A stretch of 64,000 nt of DNA from MPNP01 sp965215545 (GTDB taxonomy: Bacteria > Pseudomonadota > Alphaproteobacteria > Rhodobacterales > Rhodobacteraceae), in the NCBI GenBank assembly GCA_965215545.1, contig OZ244066.1:1240001-1304000 (forward strand). The letters are read 5' to 3'. The translations under genes and the position numbers were made by a program. Position 1 is the first letter of the stretch; every line of letters starts with the position of its first letter. The notes under the pieces were generated by a model, which had not been told where the DNA came from, made no database searches, and saw only the letters and a list, made by a program, of their open reading frames with translations. Shown here piece by piece: positions 9,837 to 19,708 of the stretch.

Positions 9837-11963
9837 TCAAAAGACACTGGGCTTGCCGACGAGGTCGGCAACCCTGGGGACCTGCTCAAGGGCCCATTTG
9901 AGTTGGGCCCTGTCCGCCCCATCCAGCGCCCGCGGATCAATGGAATTGGAAGGCCGGATGCCTTGGTCGATATCCTGCAGCTGCTGCTGCAGGATGAGAC
10001 CGAGCAGGACGCCGTGGGCATCGAGCAGGTCGTCAATGAGGGTGGAAGAGACGATGGCAAGATTCCTGATGTCCCGAAGCCGGTCGGTCGTGGAGCGGGC
10101 GTAAATGACGTGTTCAAGCGAGACGGCCCGGGCGGCCGAGAAGATCGGCATGATCCCACCTTTCTTGAGATCAATCCGGCCATTTTCCAGTTTCCACCGT
10201 CCCATCCAGCCGAGGGCACTCTGGAAATCACAGGCGTTGGAGGCCATCAGCGAGAGAAACGGTTTGGCCTGGCTGGCCCGCTTGATGGCCGCAACCCGCA
10301 GGCTGTCGGCAAGATCGATGTCGCCATGGACCGGCATGGAGTCAAAGAAGATATCGGCGTTCATGATGTCTTCCGGGCGGGTGCGTTGCAGCCAGTCGTT
10401 GACCGTGTGCTCCCACGCGTCAGTGCTGCGTCGCCATTTGGCATTTGAGGCCATGATCTCGCCTGGACAGTATCTGACCCCGGCCGAATTCAGCATGTCG
10501 GCCACACGGTGTCCCAGCTGTTCAAGATGGGCGTCGGCGCTGCCCCTTCCATCACCGGCTGTGTGGACGATGGCATTGTCCTGATCCATCGCCAGCAGGC
10601 TCTCGCCGCGACCACCGGAGCCGAGCACCAGCATGGCATAGGGTGGCAGGATCATCGCCGGGGTCCGGGCCATGAGTTCCGCCTCGGCCAGCTCACAGGC
10701 CCGCTGGGTCAGGGCCCGCAGTTCACGGGAGATGATGGCGGTGATGGCTGCCGCCTCGATCCCTTCCAGGGCCAGTGAACGGGCCACGGTGGTGAGACCG
10801 GACCAGACCTTGCCGAGCTCGGAGGCGTTGGCGGCCGCTTCGATGTGCCGGCCAAGTTCGATGGCATCATTGGAGTGGTTGCTGAAGACCTCGCGGGCAC
10901 TCAGCGCTCCGACCAGGATCCCGTTTTCGTCCAGAACCCCGAGGTGGCGGATCTTCCTGGCCGAGAGAGTGATGATGGCCCGGTAGAGGAACTCCTTCCT
11001 GGTGACGGTCGCGAGAGTTCGAACCGGGATGTCCCGGCACGTCTTGCCAAGACTGTCCTGGCCTTCGGCATAGAGGGTGCGGAGGAGGTCCCTTTCCGTG
11101 AGATAGCCATGATGGCCCTGCCCGTCGGGTTTGATGAACACCGAACCGACACCGTTCTTGACCATCAGGGCAATGACTTCGGACAGTCGAGCCGACCGCT
11201 CCACCAGCAGAGGGGGTGTGGCCATGACATCTCCCACCCGATTGCGGAAATGATAGCTGTCGATGTTGACGTGGTCCGCAGCCCGGGCCTTGGCGGGATG
11301 CTGGAGACCACCGGTCTTGTGCCGGATCTCGGCACAGACCCGTTCGGCCTCGGCCAGGGTCTGGACTCCGACGTTCCGGAGCCGGGGGACCAGTGCCTGG
11401 AACACCCGGGCCGTCATGATGGCATCGGGCAGGGCCCGGTGGCGGTTGTCGATGTCGATTGCCAGCCATTCGGCCACGGTCTCCAGGGCGTTGTTCGACA
11501 GATTGGGCCGCAGGACCTGGACCAGTTCCTGGACATCAAGGGTCCGGGGCTGGGACCAACTCCCCTGGATGCGATCCAACTCCGCCTTGATGATGTTCAT
11601 GTCGAAGGCGATGGAATACCCAACCAGCGGCCGGGAGCCGAGCCACTGGGAGAATTCGGCAATCACGGGTCCGATTGGTGGTGCATCCACCAGCATGGCA
11701 TCCGTGATTCCATGGATCTCGGTTGAGGCTGACGGAACCGGGATGCCGGGATGCACGAGTTGGACAAATGTCTCCGAATCATCATCGGAACCCGGCCTGA
11801 CCAGAACGGCGGCGATTTCAATGATGCGGGATTTGCCAGGATCGAGCCCGGTGGTTTCGGTGTCAAGGGCCACGAACTCCAATGATCCCAGCGGGGTGCC
11901 GGCATGGGACTCGGGGCGACGCGTCTTGCCGCGGGTCATGGATCCATTCCGGCCCATCATCAC
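9837..11963 (-). CDS. DnaQ-like exonuclease / CBS pair / DUF294 nucleotidyltransferase fusion
   Basis: A 708-residue three-part protein. Residues about 28-195 are a DEDDh 3'-5' exonuclease domain with D34 and E36 in DTETTG, D121 and the H175/D180 pair. Residues about 240-360 are two CBS motifs (VGDVMATPP..., DIPVRTLATV...), which usually bind adenine nucleotides. Residues about 380 to the end are a DUF294-type nucleotidyltransferase with GSGGRGES at 448-455, D460 and D462, plus the associated C-terminal substrate-binding helical domain. CBS-DUF294 proteins are related to GlnD-type regulators; the added exonuclease is unusual. The stop lies beyond a convergent MlaC gene and the start overlaps the upstream PBP gene stop by four bases. 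Its nucleic acid or protein substrate is unknown. Confidence 0.88.
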   Translation of the reverse strand: MMMGRNGSMTRGKTRRPESHAGTPLGSLEFVALDTETTGLDPGKSRIIEIAAVLVRPGSDDDSETFVQLVHPGIPVPSASTEIHGITDAMLVDAPPIGPVIAEFSQWLGSRPLVGYSIAFDMNIIKAELDRIQGSWSQPRTLDVQELVQVLRPNLSNNALETVAEWLAIDIDNRHRALPDAIMTARVFQALVPRLRNVGVQTLAEAERVCAEIRHKTGGLQHPAKARAADHVNIDSYHFRNRVGDVMATPPLLVERSARLSEVIALMVKNGVGSVFIKPDGQGHHGYLTERDLLRTLYAEGQDSLGKTCRDIPVRTLATVTRKEFLYRAIITLSARKIRHLGVLDENGILVGALSAREVFSNHSNDAIELGRHIEAAANASELGKVWSGLTTVARSLALEGIEAAAITAIISRELRALTQRACELAEAELMARTPAMILPPYAMLVLGSGGRGESLLAMDQDNAIVHTAGDGRGSADAHLEQLGHRVADMLNSAGVRYCPGEIMASNAKWRRSTDAWEHTVNDWLQRTRPEDIMNADIFFDSMPVHGDIDLADSLRVAAIKRASQAKPFLSLMASNACDFQSALGWMGRWKLENGRIDLKKGGIMPIFSAARAVSLEHVIYARSTTDRLRDIRNLAIVSSTLIDDLLDAHGVLLGLILQQQLQDIDQGIRPSNSIDPRALDGADRAQLKWALEQVPRVADLVGKPSVF

Positions 11964-13969
11964 CCGAATCGTTCGGCAGCAGAGGCCGGGAAGGGCAAGG
12001 GGCGCGGCGGCAGGCCCTCATGGATGCGTACCATGACCTCCCGCCAGATTTCCGCTGGCAACCCCCCGCCCGTCACGCCCTCCAGCGATCTGTTGTCATC
12101 ATTGCCCATCCAGACTCCGACCACGTAGTGGCCCGAAAATCCCACAAACCAGGCATCGCGGGCTTCCTGGGTGGTCCCCGTCTTGCCGGCCACCTCCATA
12201 TTCGGGATGGCGGCCCGCCGCCCCGTCCCTTCGGTCACCACCTCGTGCATCATGTAGACAAGCTGGCGGGATGACGGCCCGGACAGGACCCGGGCTCCGG
12301 GATTGCCCTTGTATTCCATGAGTGCCGTGTCCGTATCGCTCATCGTGATACTCTTGAGACCATAGGGTGTCACCCGCCACCCGCCATTGCGGATGCCGGC
12401 ATAGGCGCCCGTCATCTCAAGCAGGGTTGCCTCGGATGTGCCAAGGGCAATGGCGGGACCCGGCGCAATCGGGCTTTGAATGCCAAGGCCCCGGGCTGTC
12501 TTGACCACGAGATCCCGTCCAACGGTTTCCGAGACCCGGACTGCGATCGTATTGACCGAATGCGCCAGGGCTTTGGCCAGGGTCAGATCGCCCCAGCTGA
12601 GGTCATTGTAGTTGCGAGGTGTCCAGGGTTCCTGGCCCGGGATGGTGATGGTGATGGGGGAGTCGGTGATGATGTCATCATGGTTCATGCCCCACTCAAC
12701 CGCGGCCGCATAGACAAAGGTCTTGAAGAGCGACCCGGTCTGGCGACTGGCATGGACGGCCCGGTTGAACAGCCCGGCCGCCTCGATACTCCGCCCGCCG
12801 AGCAGGGCGCGCACCGCCCCGTCCGGAGACATGACCACCACCGCCACCTGGGCATCCGAGTTGTCCTTGACCTCGGTCTCGAAGACATGCTTGACGGCAT
12901 CGTCCACGGCTTTCTGGATGTCACCGTCATAGGTCGTCCGGACCACAAAATCATCCGTCTGGTTCCGATTGAGGAAACCGGGACCGTTTTCGATGACCCA
13001 GTCGACGAAATAGCCACCTGTCCGTTTTTCCGCAGCACCCGAGAGACCGGCCGGGAGATCCTTGGCCACCACTGCATCGACCTCCGTCAGGAACCCCCGT
13101 CGGACCATCTGGTCAATGACAAATCCCGCGCGCTGCTGGGCCAGGTCCAGGCTCTTGGTCGGCGCATATCGCGAGGGTGCCACCAGCATGCCGGCCAGCA
13201 TGGCTGACTGCTGGATTGACAGGCCGCTGGCCGAAACATCGAAATACCGCCGGCTCGCCGCCTCGACACCCGTTGCATTGGCGCCGAGATAGACCCTGTT
13301 CAGGTAGAGCGCCAGGATCTCGTCCTTGGTGTAGCGCAACTCGAGGGCCAGTGAGAATGGTACCTCCTTGAGTTTGCGCCACAGGGTCGTTTTGCGACAT
13401 TCCTGCTCGAATCGGGACTGGCTGTCCCACAGTTCGGGATCAAAACTCTCACCAAAGCAGAGAAGCTTGGCGGCCTGCTGGGTGATGGTCGAGCCCCCAT
13501 GCCCATCGAGTGCACTGCGACCTTCCCGCAGATTGATCAGCATGGCGCCGACAATCCCTCGGGGGCTCAGCCCAGGGTGACGATAGAAACGATGATCCTC
13601 CATTGACAGGATGGCGTTGATGAGATGCGGTGAGACCGAGCGGGCCGTGACCGGACCGCCATACTGATACCCACGCCAGGCGAATGGCTCATCATGCCTG
13701 TCGAGGGCAATGGTCGAGCCGTAGGTGCGTCCATCATAGAGGTCTTCGATGTCCGGCAGTTTGGCGTAGTAGAAAAAAGTTGATCCAACCAGGATGAGGC
13801 CCAGAACCAGGGCAGCCCGCCAGGCAAATCCCCAGCTGATCCACCAGACAATCCGGACAACTGACCGGAACGCCCGTCTGATCCGCCCGGGCCCTCGCCG
13901 TCGCTGCCTCTGCCGCGTCCCGCGGTGTGGCCTCGTTGCCACCAATTTCCTCTGACCAGCCATGACCAC
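11960..13969 (-). CDS. class A penicillin-binding protein (transglycosylase/transpeptidase, PBP1-type)
   Basis: A bifunctional peptidoglycan synthase of 669 residues. A basic cytoplasmic tail (residues 1-45) precedes one membrane anchor (about 50-66). The GT51 transglycosylase domain has its catalytic glutamate in EDHRFYRHPG (E124) and GGSTITQQ at 158-165. The transpeptidase domain carries SLFK at 413-416 (active serine 413), SVN at 471-473 and KTGT at 596-599. All key residues are present. An ATG at 13963 is an equally possible start. The ATGA overlap with the exonuclease fusion indicates a shared transcript, a pairing with no obvious biochemical rationale. Confidence 0.93.
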   Translation of the reverse strand: MVMAGQRKLVATRPHRGTRQRQRRRGPGRIRRAFRSVVRIVWWISWGFAWRAALVLGLILVGSTFFYYAKLPDIEDLYDGRTYGSTIALDRHDEPFAWRGYQYGGPVTARSVSPHLINAILSMEDHRFYRHPGLSPRGIVGAMLINLREGRSALDGHGGSTITQQAAKLLCFGESFDPELWDSQSRFEQECRKTTLWRKLKEVPFSLALELRYTKDEILALYLNRVYLGANATGVEAASRRYFDVSASGLSIQQSAMLAGMLVAPSRYAPTKSLDLAQQRAGFVIDQMVRRGFLTEVDAVVAKDLPAGLSGAAEKRTGGYFVDWVIENGPGFLNRNQTDDFVVRTTYDGDIQKAVDDAVKHVFETEVKDNSDAQVAVVVMSPDGAVRALLGGRSIEAAGLFNRAVHASRQTGSLFKTFVYAAAVEWGMNHDDIITDSPITITIPGQEPWTPRNYNDLSWGDLTLAKALAHSVNTIAVRVSETVGRDLVVKTARGLGIQSPIAPGPAIALGTSEATLLEMTGAYAGIRNGGWRVTPYGLKSITMSDTDTALMEYKGNPGARVLSGPSSRQLVYMMHEVVTEGTGRRAAIPNMEVAGKTGTTQEARDAWFVGFSGHYVVGVWMGNDDNRSLEGVTGGGLPAEIWREVMVRIHEGLPPRPLPFPASAAERFG

Positions 13970-14148
13970 GCTCTATAGCGTGGGTTCCGATATCCCGCCA
14001 TAGACGGGATGGGGACCCATGGCGACCGACTGCCGCCTGCCCAACAGGGCATTGGGTCAACGTCTGCCCCAGCATGGCGCAGGCCGCCCAGGATCGATCC
14101 GGAGTGCTGGCCCCGGGGCCGCCAGGGCCAGAGCCCCATCACCGGGGA

Positions 14149-15420
14149 TCACGGCGCAAAGACTGTCCGGTAGTGGGCGATCCCGGTTGCGGGACCCGTT
14201 GCCTTCTCGGGATTGTCGGAGAGTTTGACGGCGGGGTGGCCGTTGGCCTCGATCAGTTTGCAGACGAGGGAGACGGGGGCGAGCCGATCCTCGGCATCAA
14301 GCTGGCGAAAATCATTGGTGAGCAGGGTTCCCCAGCCATGGCTGACCCGGACCCGATGCTGGAATTGCTGCTGCAGGGACAGGATGGTGTCAACATCCAG
14401 ACTGTCGGAAAAGATGATCAGCTTCTCGCGGGTGTCCATCCCGCACTGCTGCCACCACGCCAGTGCCATCTCGGCCATGGTGGCAGGATCACCCGAGTCG
14501 ATCCGGACCGTGGTCCATTCGGCCAGCTCGGTCGGTGCGTTGCTGTAGAAGTAGCGCGAACCGAAGGTATCAGGCAGGATCACCCGGAGATTGTCGCCAT
14601 AGACCCGCGTCCAATCCTGCATCATGCGAAAGGGGGCGGTTCGCAGCTCCTCATCGCTGGCGGAGAGCGCGCCATAGGCCATGGTCAGTTCATGGGCATG
14701 GGTCCCGATGGCCTCCACTTCCTGCTGCATGGCGATGTGGCAGTTGGAGGTGCCGATGAAGCGATCGCCGAGACCGGAGATCATGGCCTGGACACACCAG
14801 TCCTGCCAGAGATAGGAATGCCGGCGGCGGGTGCCAAAGTCGGCAATCTGCAGTGTCGGTGCAGCCGCCAGGGCCGTGATCTTGTCCCACAGCCGGGTCA
14901 TGGCCCGGGCATAGAGAACCTGGAGTTCGAACTTGCCATAGCGTTTCAGGACCGCGCGGCTGTTGAGTTCCGTCAGCGTCGACAGTGCCGGGATTTCCCA
15001 GAGCATCACCTCAGCCCAGCGGCCCTCAAAGGCCAGGTCGAGTCGACCATCGCTGATATCCAGTTCGTATTCGGGCAGGGTGAGGTCCTCGAGCCAGTCC
15101 AGGAAGTCGGGCGCGAACATCTGTCGGCGTCCGTAGAACATGTTGCCCCGCAACCAGGTGGATTCTCCCCGGGTCAGACGGAGTGAACGGATATTGTCGA
15201 GTTGTTCGCGCAGCTCACCATGATCGATATTGCGGGCCACATGCTGATGCCTGTCGCGGTCAATGATCCGGAACGTCGCCCGGACCTCACCGGCCGTCTT
15301 GAGCACAAACTGGCACATCAGCAGTTTGTAGAAATCCGTATCGATCAATGACCGGACAATCGGATCGATCTTCCAGTTGTGGTTGTAGACCCGGGTGGCG
15401 ATATCAACAGACTGGGCCAT
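14149..15420 (-). CDS. pncB: nicotinate phosphoribosyltransferase
   Basis: PncB converts nicotinate, PRPP and ATP to nicotinate mononucleotide in the Preiss-Handler route of NAD salvage. The 423-residue protein has the family N-terminus (RSLIDTDFYKLLMCQF), FGTRRRHS, the conserved GTSNCHIA and the phosphorylated-histidine region IGTHAHE, and a C-terminal SHGWGTLLTND phosphate-binding segment. It follows pncA by 57 bases on the same strand, so nicotinamide deamidation and nicotinate capture are probably co-expressed. Confidence 0.95.
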   Translation of the reverse strand: MAQSVDIATRVYNHNWKIDPIVRSLIDTDFYKLLMCQFVLKTAGEVRATFRIIDRDRHQHVARNIDHGELREQLDNIRSLRLTRGESTWLRGNMFYGRRQMFAPDFLDWLEDLTLPEYELDISDGRLDLAFEGRWAEVMLWEIPALSTLTELNSRAVLKRYGKFELQVLYARAMTRLWDKITALAAAPTLQIADFGTRRRHSYLWQDWCVQAMISGLGDRFIGTSNCHIAMQQEVEAIGTHAHELTMAYGALSASDEELRTAPFRMMQDWTRVYGDNLRVILPDTFGSRYFYSNAPTELAEWTTVRIDSGDPATMAEMALAWWQQCGMDTREKLIIFSDSLDVDTILSLQQQFQHRVRVSHGWGTLLTNDFRQLDAEDRLAPVSLVCKLIEANGHPAVKLSDNPEKATGPATGIAHYRTVFAP

Positions 15421-15477
15421 ATCGCATCCTTTGCGCGTCCGAGGGGGACATGGGATGGGTCGTCCCGATGGGGATGG

Positions 15478-16119
15478 TCACGGGCTGTCTGCGAAGACCA
15501 GTGCCTCGGACTGGCAGATCATGACATCGGACTGCTGCATCGCCTGCAAGGCCGTTGCCAGGGACCCGTCGAGGTCAATGGCCCGACATGCGTCTTCAAG
15601 AACGCAGACACGAAAGCCCAGCTGGCGGGCATCCATGGCCGAATAGTGAACACAGTAGTCCGTTGCCAGACCGACGCAGACAACGCCCTCAATGCCCTGT
15701 TGGGCCAGATAGCCACCAAGACCGGTCGGGGTCGTTCGGTCATTCTCGAAGAAGGCCGAGTAGCTGTCCACCGTCGCCCGGAAACCCTTGCGGATGATGA
15801 CCTGGGCCCGATCAACCTCGAGATGCTTGTGGAACTCGGCACCGTTCGTGCCCATCACACAGTGAGTTGGCCACAGGACCTGTGGACCGTAGTCAAGGGT
15901 GATGATGTCGTAGGGGTCGGCGTCATCGTGACTGGCTGCAAAGGAGTGATGCGTTGCCGGATGCCAGTCCTGGGTGCAGGCAACAATCCGGAATTTCGCC
16001 AGGAGTCGATTGATCAGCGGCACAATGGAACTGCCGCCCGGAACCGCAAGGGCACCACCCTCACAGAAATCATTCTGGACATCAATGACCAGCAATGCCG
16101 TTGTCTGATCGATGCGCAT
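15478..16119 (-). CDS. pncA: nicotinamidase
   Basis: PncA hydrolyses nicotinamide to nicotinate and ammonia, feeding PncB encoded directly downstream. The 213-residue isochorismatase-fold protein has the catalytic aspartate in VIDVQNDF, metal ligands in DWHPATHHSF, the catalytic lysine in IIRKG, and the nucleophilic cysteine in GLATDYCV. The start at 16119 is preferred to an upstream in-frame codon at 16212 because a GGGAGTGG site precedes it and the conserved core starts eight residues in. Confidence 0.94.
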   Translation of the reverse strand: MRIDQTTALLVIDVQNDFCEGGALAVPGGSSIVPLINRLLAKFRIVACTQDWHPATHHSFAASHDDADPYDIITLDYGPQVLWPTHCVMGTNGAEFHKHLEVDRAQVIIRKGFRATVDSYSAFFENDRTTPTGLGGYLAQQGIEGVVCVGLATDYCVHYSAMDARQLGFRVCVLEDACRAIDLDGSLATALQAMQQSDVMICQSEALVFADSP

Positions 16120-16213
16120 CAGCCCACTCCCGTTTTCCGCCTCCTGCGACAGCGAGTCCGCTTCGGTGCCTCCCCGGCTCCTCTCATACACCATCCCGGG
16201 GCCGGGATGCATG

Positions 16214-16771
16214 TCACCGGTCGGGACAGCACCCCCCGGTTCCGATGAGGCGAACCAGGATCACGGCATCCTCATAATCCTCACCGCCGTCAAGGCACCA
16301 GGAGGGCAGGTCGTGTCGTTCCTCATCATACATCACAAAGCCTACCTTGCGATAAGCGGCAATGGCGCGGGGATTGCGGGCTGACGGGCGCATGATCAGT
16401 GCCCTGATCGACCCCATTCCCTCAAGACGAGCCATGAGATCCTGCAGGGTCCGGGTGCCATGACCCTGTCCCCAGTCCTTCCGCGCTGCAATCCAGATAT
16501 CAAGTTCGGCAATCGAATCCCGGATCGTGTAGCAGGTGGTCCCGATGTCGCGACCGGCGGTCGTGATGATGAACAGGCGAAAATCGCCCTTGTCGGTAAA
16601 GGCCTCCTCGACAAAGTCTTCACAGAAGGTCTGATAATCCGGCACCGGATGGTCCGGATAGCGCGGCAGGCCCATCATTTCCGCCGTTGCGTCCGATTGA
16701 GCCAGGGATTGATAGACAAACGGCCGATCAGCCAACACCGCTGGTCGCGTGGCCGTTTTTTCTGTCGCCAT
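16214..16771 (-). CDS. GNAT family N-acetyltransferase
   Basis: A 185-residue GNAT acetyltransferase that would transfer acetyl from acetyl-CoA to an unknown amine. The acetyl-CoA motif A is seen as DWGQGHGTRTLQDL, and the late motif B as RNPRAIAAYRKVGFV. The layout, including the acidic EDFVEEAF segment, resembles AAC(6')-type aminoglycoside acetyltransferases, but that resemblance is weak and should not be read as resistance. It lies 94 bases upstream of pncA on the same strand. Start chosen at 16771 (internal ATG) because the domain begins there. Confidence 0.8.
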   Translation of the reverse strand: MATEKTATRPAVLADRPFVYQSLAQSDATAEMMGLPRYPDHPVPDYQTFCEDFVEEAFTDKGDFRLFIITTAGRDIGTTCYTIRDSIAELDIWIAARKDWGQGHGTRTLQDLMARLEGMGSIRALIMRPSARNPRAIAAYRKVGFVMYDEERHDLPSWCLDGGEDYEDAVILVRLIGTGGCCPDR

Positions 16772-17196
16772 TCCGTCAATCCTGTTTCCGCCGGCCACGT
16801 CCCGGCCCGATTCAATAGATGCCAGTTGCGACCATTGCCAGTCTCCTGAATCCGGATTCAGACACCGTTGGCCCGCCCTGTCACGCAGGCAACAATTCCT
16901 GTCCATTCGGATGGCTGCTGCCTCCCGCCCGGTTGGACCCGGATCCAGCTTGGGGCCCGGTGCCCAACCTGTGTGCCGACTGCAGGGTCCAGGTGGATGT
17001 CCCGTCCTTCAGGCCATGATCGCGCCCGGCATCCTGCAGGATCGGGCAGCCCGGGACCGGTTGGCGGGCATCATGCCTGTGGAGAGATTGGGGCAACCGC
17101 CCCGCCATGGCCGATTCGGTTTCAAATTTCTTGACTGTCGTGGTAGCATACGGAGGGAAGGCAGAACAGCAGAAGCGGGACCGGATCGGGGCAGGA
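16772..17196. other. intergenic region between GNAT gene and gyrB
   Basis: About 0.4 kb between divergent genes, expected to carry the promoters of both. No family-like frame was recognised. A TTGACT at 17131-17136 is present but lacks a properly spaced -10 element. Confidence 0.45.
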
Positions 17197-19620
17197 ATGA
17201 CAGAAGCGAACGACGGTTATACCTCAGCGGATATCAAGGTTTACAAGGGTCTGGACGGCGTCATCAAGAAGCCGGGCATGTATATCGGCAATGTCGGCAA
17301 CGGTGATGGCCTGCACCAGATGATCTTCGAGGTTCTCGATAACGGTGTCGATGAGGTCATGGCGGGCCATGCCAGTCACCTTGACCTTGTCCTCCACCCG
17401 GATTGCAGCGTGACAGTCCGGGATGACGGACGGGGGATTCCGGTTGACATCATGGAAGAGGAGGGGTGCTCGGCCGTCGAGGTCGTCATGACCACCTTGC
17501 ATGCCGGGGGCAAGTTCAGTGACAGCAACTACAAGGTGTCCGGCGGCACCCACGGTGTGGGCGTGTCGGTTGTCAACGCCCTGTCGGACTGGCTTGAAGT
17601 CCGGGTCTTCCGCCATGACCGCGAGTACCGGATACGGTTTACCGCCAGCAAGGCCGATGCCCCGCTCGAGGATGTGGGCCCGGCGCAGGGCCGGACCGGC
17701 ACCGAGGTTCATTTCCTGCCATCGGTCAGGGTGTTCGGGGATCTCCACTATGACCGGGAACGGTTGAACAAACGGATGCTTGAGCAGGCTTATCTCAATC
17801 CGGGTCTGCGAATCACCCTGCAGGATGAAGGGGTCGGTGAGATTCGTGATTTCCATTTTGAGGGCGGGATCCGGGAGTTTGCCCGGTCCATCGACCCATC
17901 TTCCGAGACCTGCCCTGCCGAGCCGATCTTCATCGAGGGATCACGGGAGGTTGAGGTCAACGACCGGACCATCACCATCGAGGTGGCCATTGCACTGATG
18001 TGGGGGACATCGCGCAATGAGATCATCAAGGCCTACACCAACACGATCTACCAGCCCCATGGCGGAACTCATGTCACGGGGCTGCGTCTGGCCCTGACCC
18101 GGGAGATCAAGAACCACATCAAGGAATTCAGCAACAGCAAGACCGGCCCGGTCGATCTGACCGGTGAGGATATACGGGAAGGGCTGGTCTGTGTGCTGTC
18201 GGTCCGCCGCCCCGAGCCGGATTTCAGTTCGCAGACCAAGGAGAAGTTGACCTCTGAGGATGTGACCGGTGTCGTCTCGTCCATCGCTGGCGAAAGCCTC
18301 AGTGTCTGGTTGCTCGAGAACCCCGGGGAAGCCGACGAGATCATCCGCAGGATGCAGCTGACGGCCAAGGCCCGCAGGGCTGCCGAGAAAGCCTCCGAGA
18401 TGACGCGAAAAATGGCCAATGGCGTGGCATCCCTCCCGGGCAAGCTCGCCGATTGTCAGGAACGCAATCCGAGCAAGTCCGAACTTTTCATTGTCGAGGG
18501 GGATTCGGCCGGTGGTTCGGCAAAGCAGGGCCGGGCCCGGCGCAACCAGGCCGTGTTGCCGCTGCGGGGGAAGGTGCTGAACATCGAGCGCGTGACCCGC
18601 GAGAAAGTCCTGCGCAATGAGCAGATCGGTACGCTGATTGTTGCCCTGAAAGCCGGAGTGGGTCGTGATGATTTTGATCTGGGGAAGCTCCGCTACCACA
18701 AGATCATCATCATGACCGATGCCGATGTCGACGGTGCCCATATCCGAACCTTGCTGCTGACGTTTTTCTTTCGCCAGATGCCCGCGATCATCGAGAACGG
18801 CCATCTCTACATTGCCCAGCCGCCCCTGTTCAAGGTTCAGAAAGGCAAGGCATCGGAGTATCTCAGGGACGAAGCGGCCCTCGATGAATATCTCATCCGC
18901 CAGGGGTCCCGGCACACCGAACTGCGCCTGGCTTCCGGGACCGTCCTCACCGGGGCACCCCTCATGGACGTTGTGGAAATGGCACGCAAGGTCACAGGCC
19001 TCCTCAAGCGCTTTCAGTCCCATGACTGGTTGCCCGCGATCGAGCATGCCGCCATTGCCGGGGTCCTTGGCTTCAATGGTCTCAATACCCTGGTCCAGAC
19101 GGCTGCCGACCGGATTGCCCAGCGTCTTGATGCCGCTGCCGAGGAACACGAGCGCGGCTGGTGTGGACGGCCCATCCAGAGCGGTGGCCTCGTGTTCAGC
19201 CGCACCTTGCGCGGGGTCGAGGAGATCCGGACCCTGAGGGTGGAATTCCTGAAATCACGCGAATGCAGCCTTCTTGCCGGGCTGAAGGACAGGATTGCCG
19301 ACGTCTACCAGGGACCCATCGAGCTCCTGATCGGTCAGGAGAGTTCCGTCATTCACCGTCCCTCCGAACTCCTGGACGCGATCACCGCCAATGGCCGCAA
19401 GGGCCTGACCCTGCAGCGCTACAAGGGTTTGGGAGAAATGAATCCAGACCAGTTGTGGGAGACGACGCTTGATCCGGAAAAACGCAACCTGGTCCGTGTC
19501 ACCGTCGGCGATGTTGCCGAAGCCGCCGCCATGTTCAGTCGTCTCATGGGCAGTGATGTCCCGGCTCGCCGGGAGTTCATCATGGAAAATGCCCTCAAGG
19601 TCGGCGCTCTCGATCTCTGA
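17197..19620 (+). CDS. gyrB: DNA gyrase subunit B
   Basis: GyrB is the ATPase subunit of gyrase, which introduces negative supercoils. The 807-residue protein has the GHKL ATPase motifs (VLDNGVDE, DDGRGIPVD, GGTHGVGVSVVNALS), the transducer region, the Toprim motifs EGDSAGGSAKQGR and DADVDGAHI, and the C-terminal QRYKGLGEMNPDQLWETT block that distinguishes GyrB/ParE. An ATG at 17197 is chosen because the conserved IKVYKGLDGVIKKPGMY begins 11 residues later. It points towards recF, whereas in most relatives gyrB follows recF in the same direction. Confidence 0.97.
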   Translation: MTEANDGYTSADIKVYKGLDGVIKKPGMYIGNVGNGDGLHQMIFEVLDNGVDEVMAGHASHLDLVLHPDCSVTVRDDGRGIPVDIMEEEGCSAVEVVMTTLHAGGKFSDSNYKVSGGTHGVGVSVVNALSDWLEVRVFRHDREYRIRFTASKADAPLEDVGPAQGRTGTEVHFLPSVRVFGDLHYDRERLNKRMLEQAYLNPGLRITLQDEGVGEIRDFHFEGGIREFARSIDPSSETCPAEPIFIEGSREVEVNDRTITIEVAIALMWGTSRNEIIKAYTNTIYQPHGGTHVTGLRLALTREIKNHIKEFSNSKTGPVDLTGEDIREGLVCVLSVRRPEPDFSSQTKEKLTSEDVTGVVSSIAGESLSVWLLENPGEADEIIRRMQLTAKARRAAEKASEMTRKMANGVASLPGKLADCQERNPSKSELFIVEGDSAGGSAKQGRARRNQAVLPLRGKVLNIERVTREKVLRNEQIGTLIVALKAGVGRDDFDLGKLRYHKIIIMTDADVDGAHIRTLLLTFFFRQMPAIIENGHLYIAQPPLFKVQKGKASEYLRDEAALDEYLIRQGSRHTELRLASGTVLTGAPLMDVVEMARKVTGLLKRFQSHDWLPAIEHAAIAGVLGFNGLNTLVQTAADRIAQRLDAAAEEHERGWCGRPIQSGGLVFSRTLRGVEEIRTLRVEFLKSRECSLLAGLKDRIADVYQGPIELLIGQESSVIHRPSELLDAITANGRKGLTLQRYKGLGEMNPDQLWETTLDPEKRNLVRVTVGDVAEAAAMFSRLMGSDVPARREFIMENALKVGALDL

Positions 19621-19647
19621 TCCCTCCTGTCGCATTCCTGCTGTCCG

Positions 19648-19663
19648 CCGCCAGGATTGGCGG
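19648..19663. terminator. small hairpin between convergent gyrB and recF
   Basis: CCGCCA-GGAT-TGGCGG forms a 6-bp stem with a 4-base loop in the 88-base gap between two convergent stop codons. There is no T-tract on either side, so termination is only plausible by position. Confidence 0.3.
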
Positions 19664-19708
19664 ATGCCAGACCGTCAGCCCTGACCCGCTGATATCCGGC
19701 AGTCGTGT

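Noticed and set aside
16214..16771. Aminoglycoside resistance acetyltransferase
   Set aside because: Only the generic GNAT motifs are present; the overall similarity is too weak and the context is NAD salvage.
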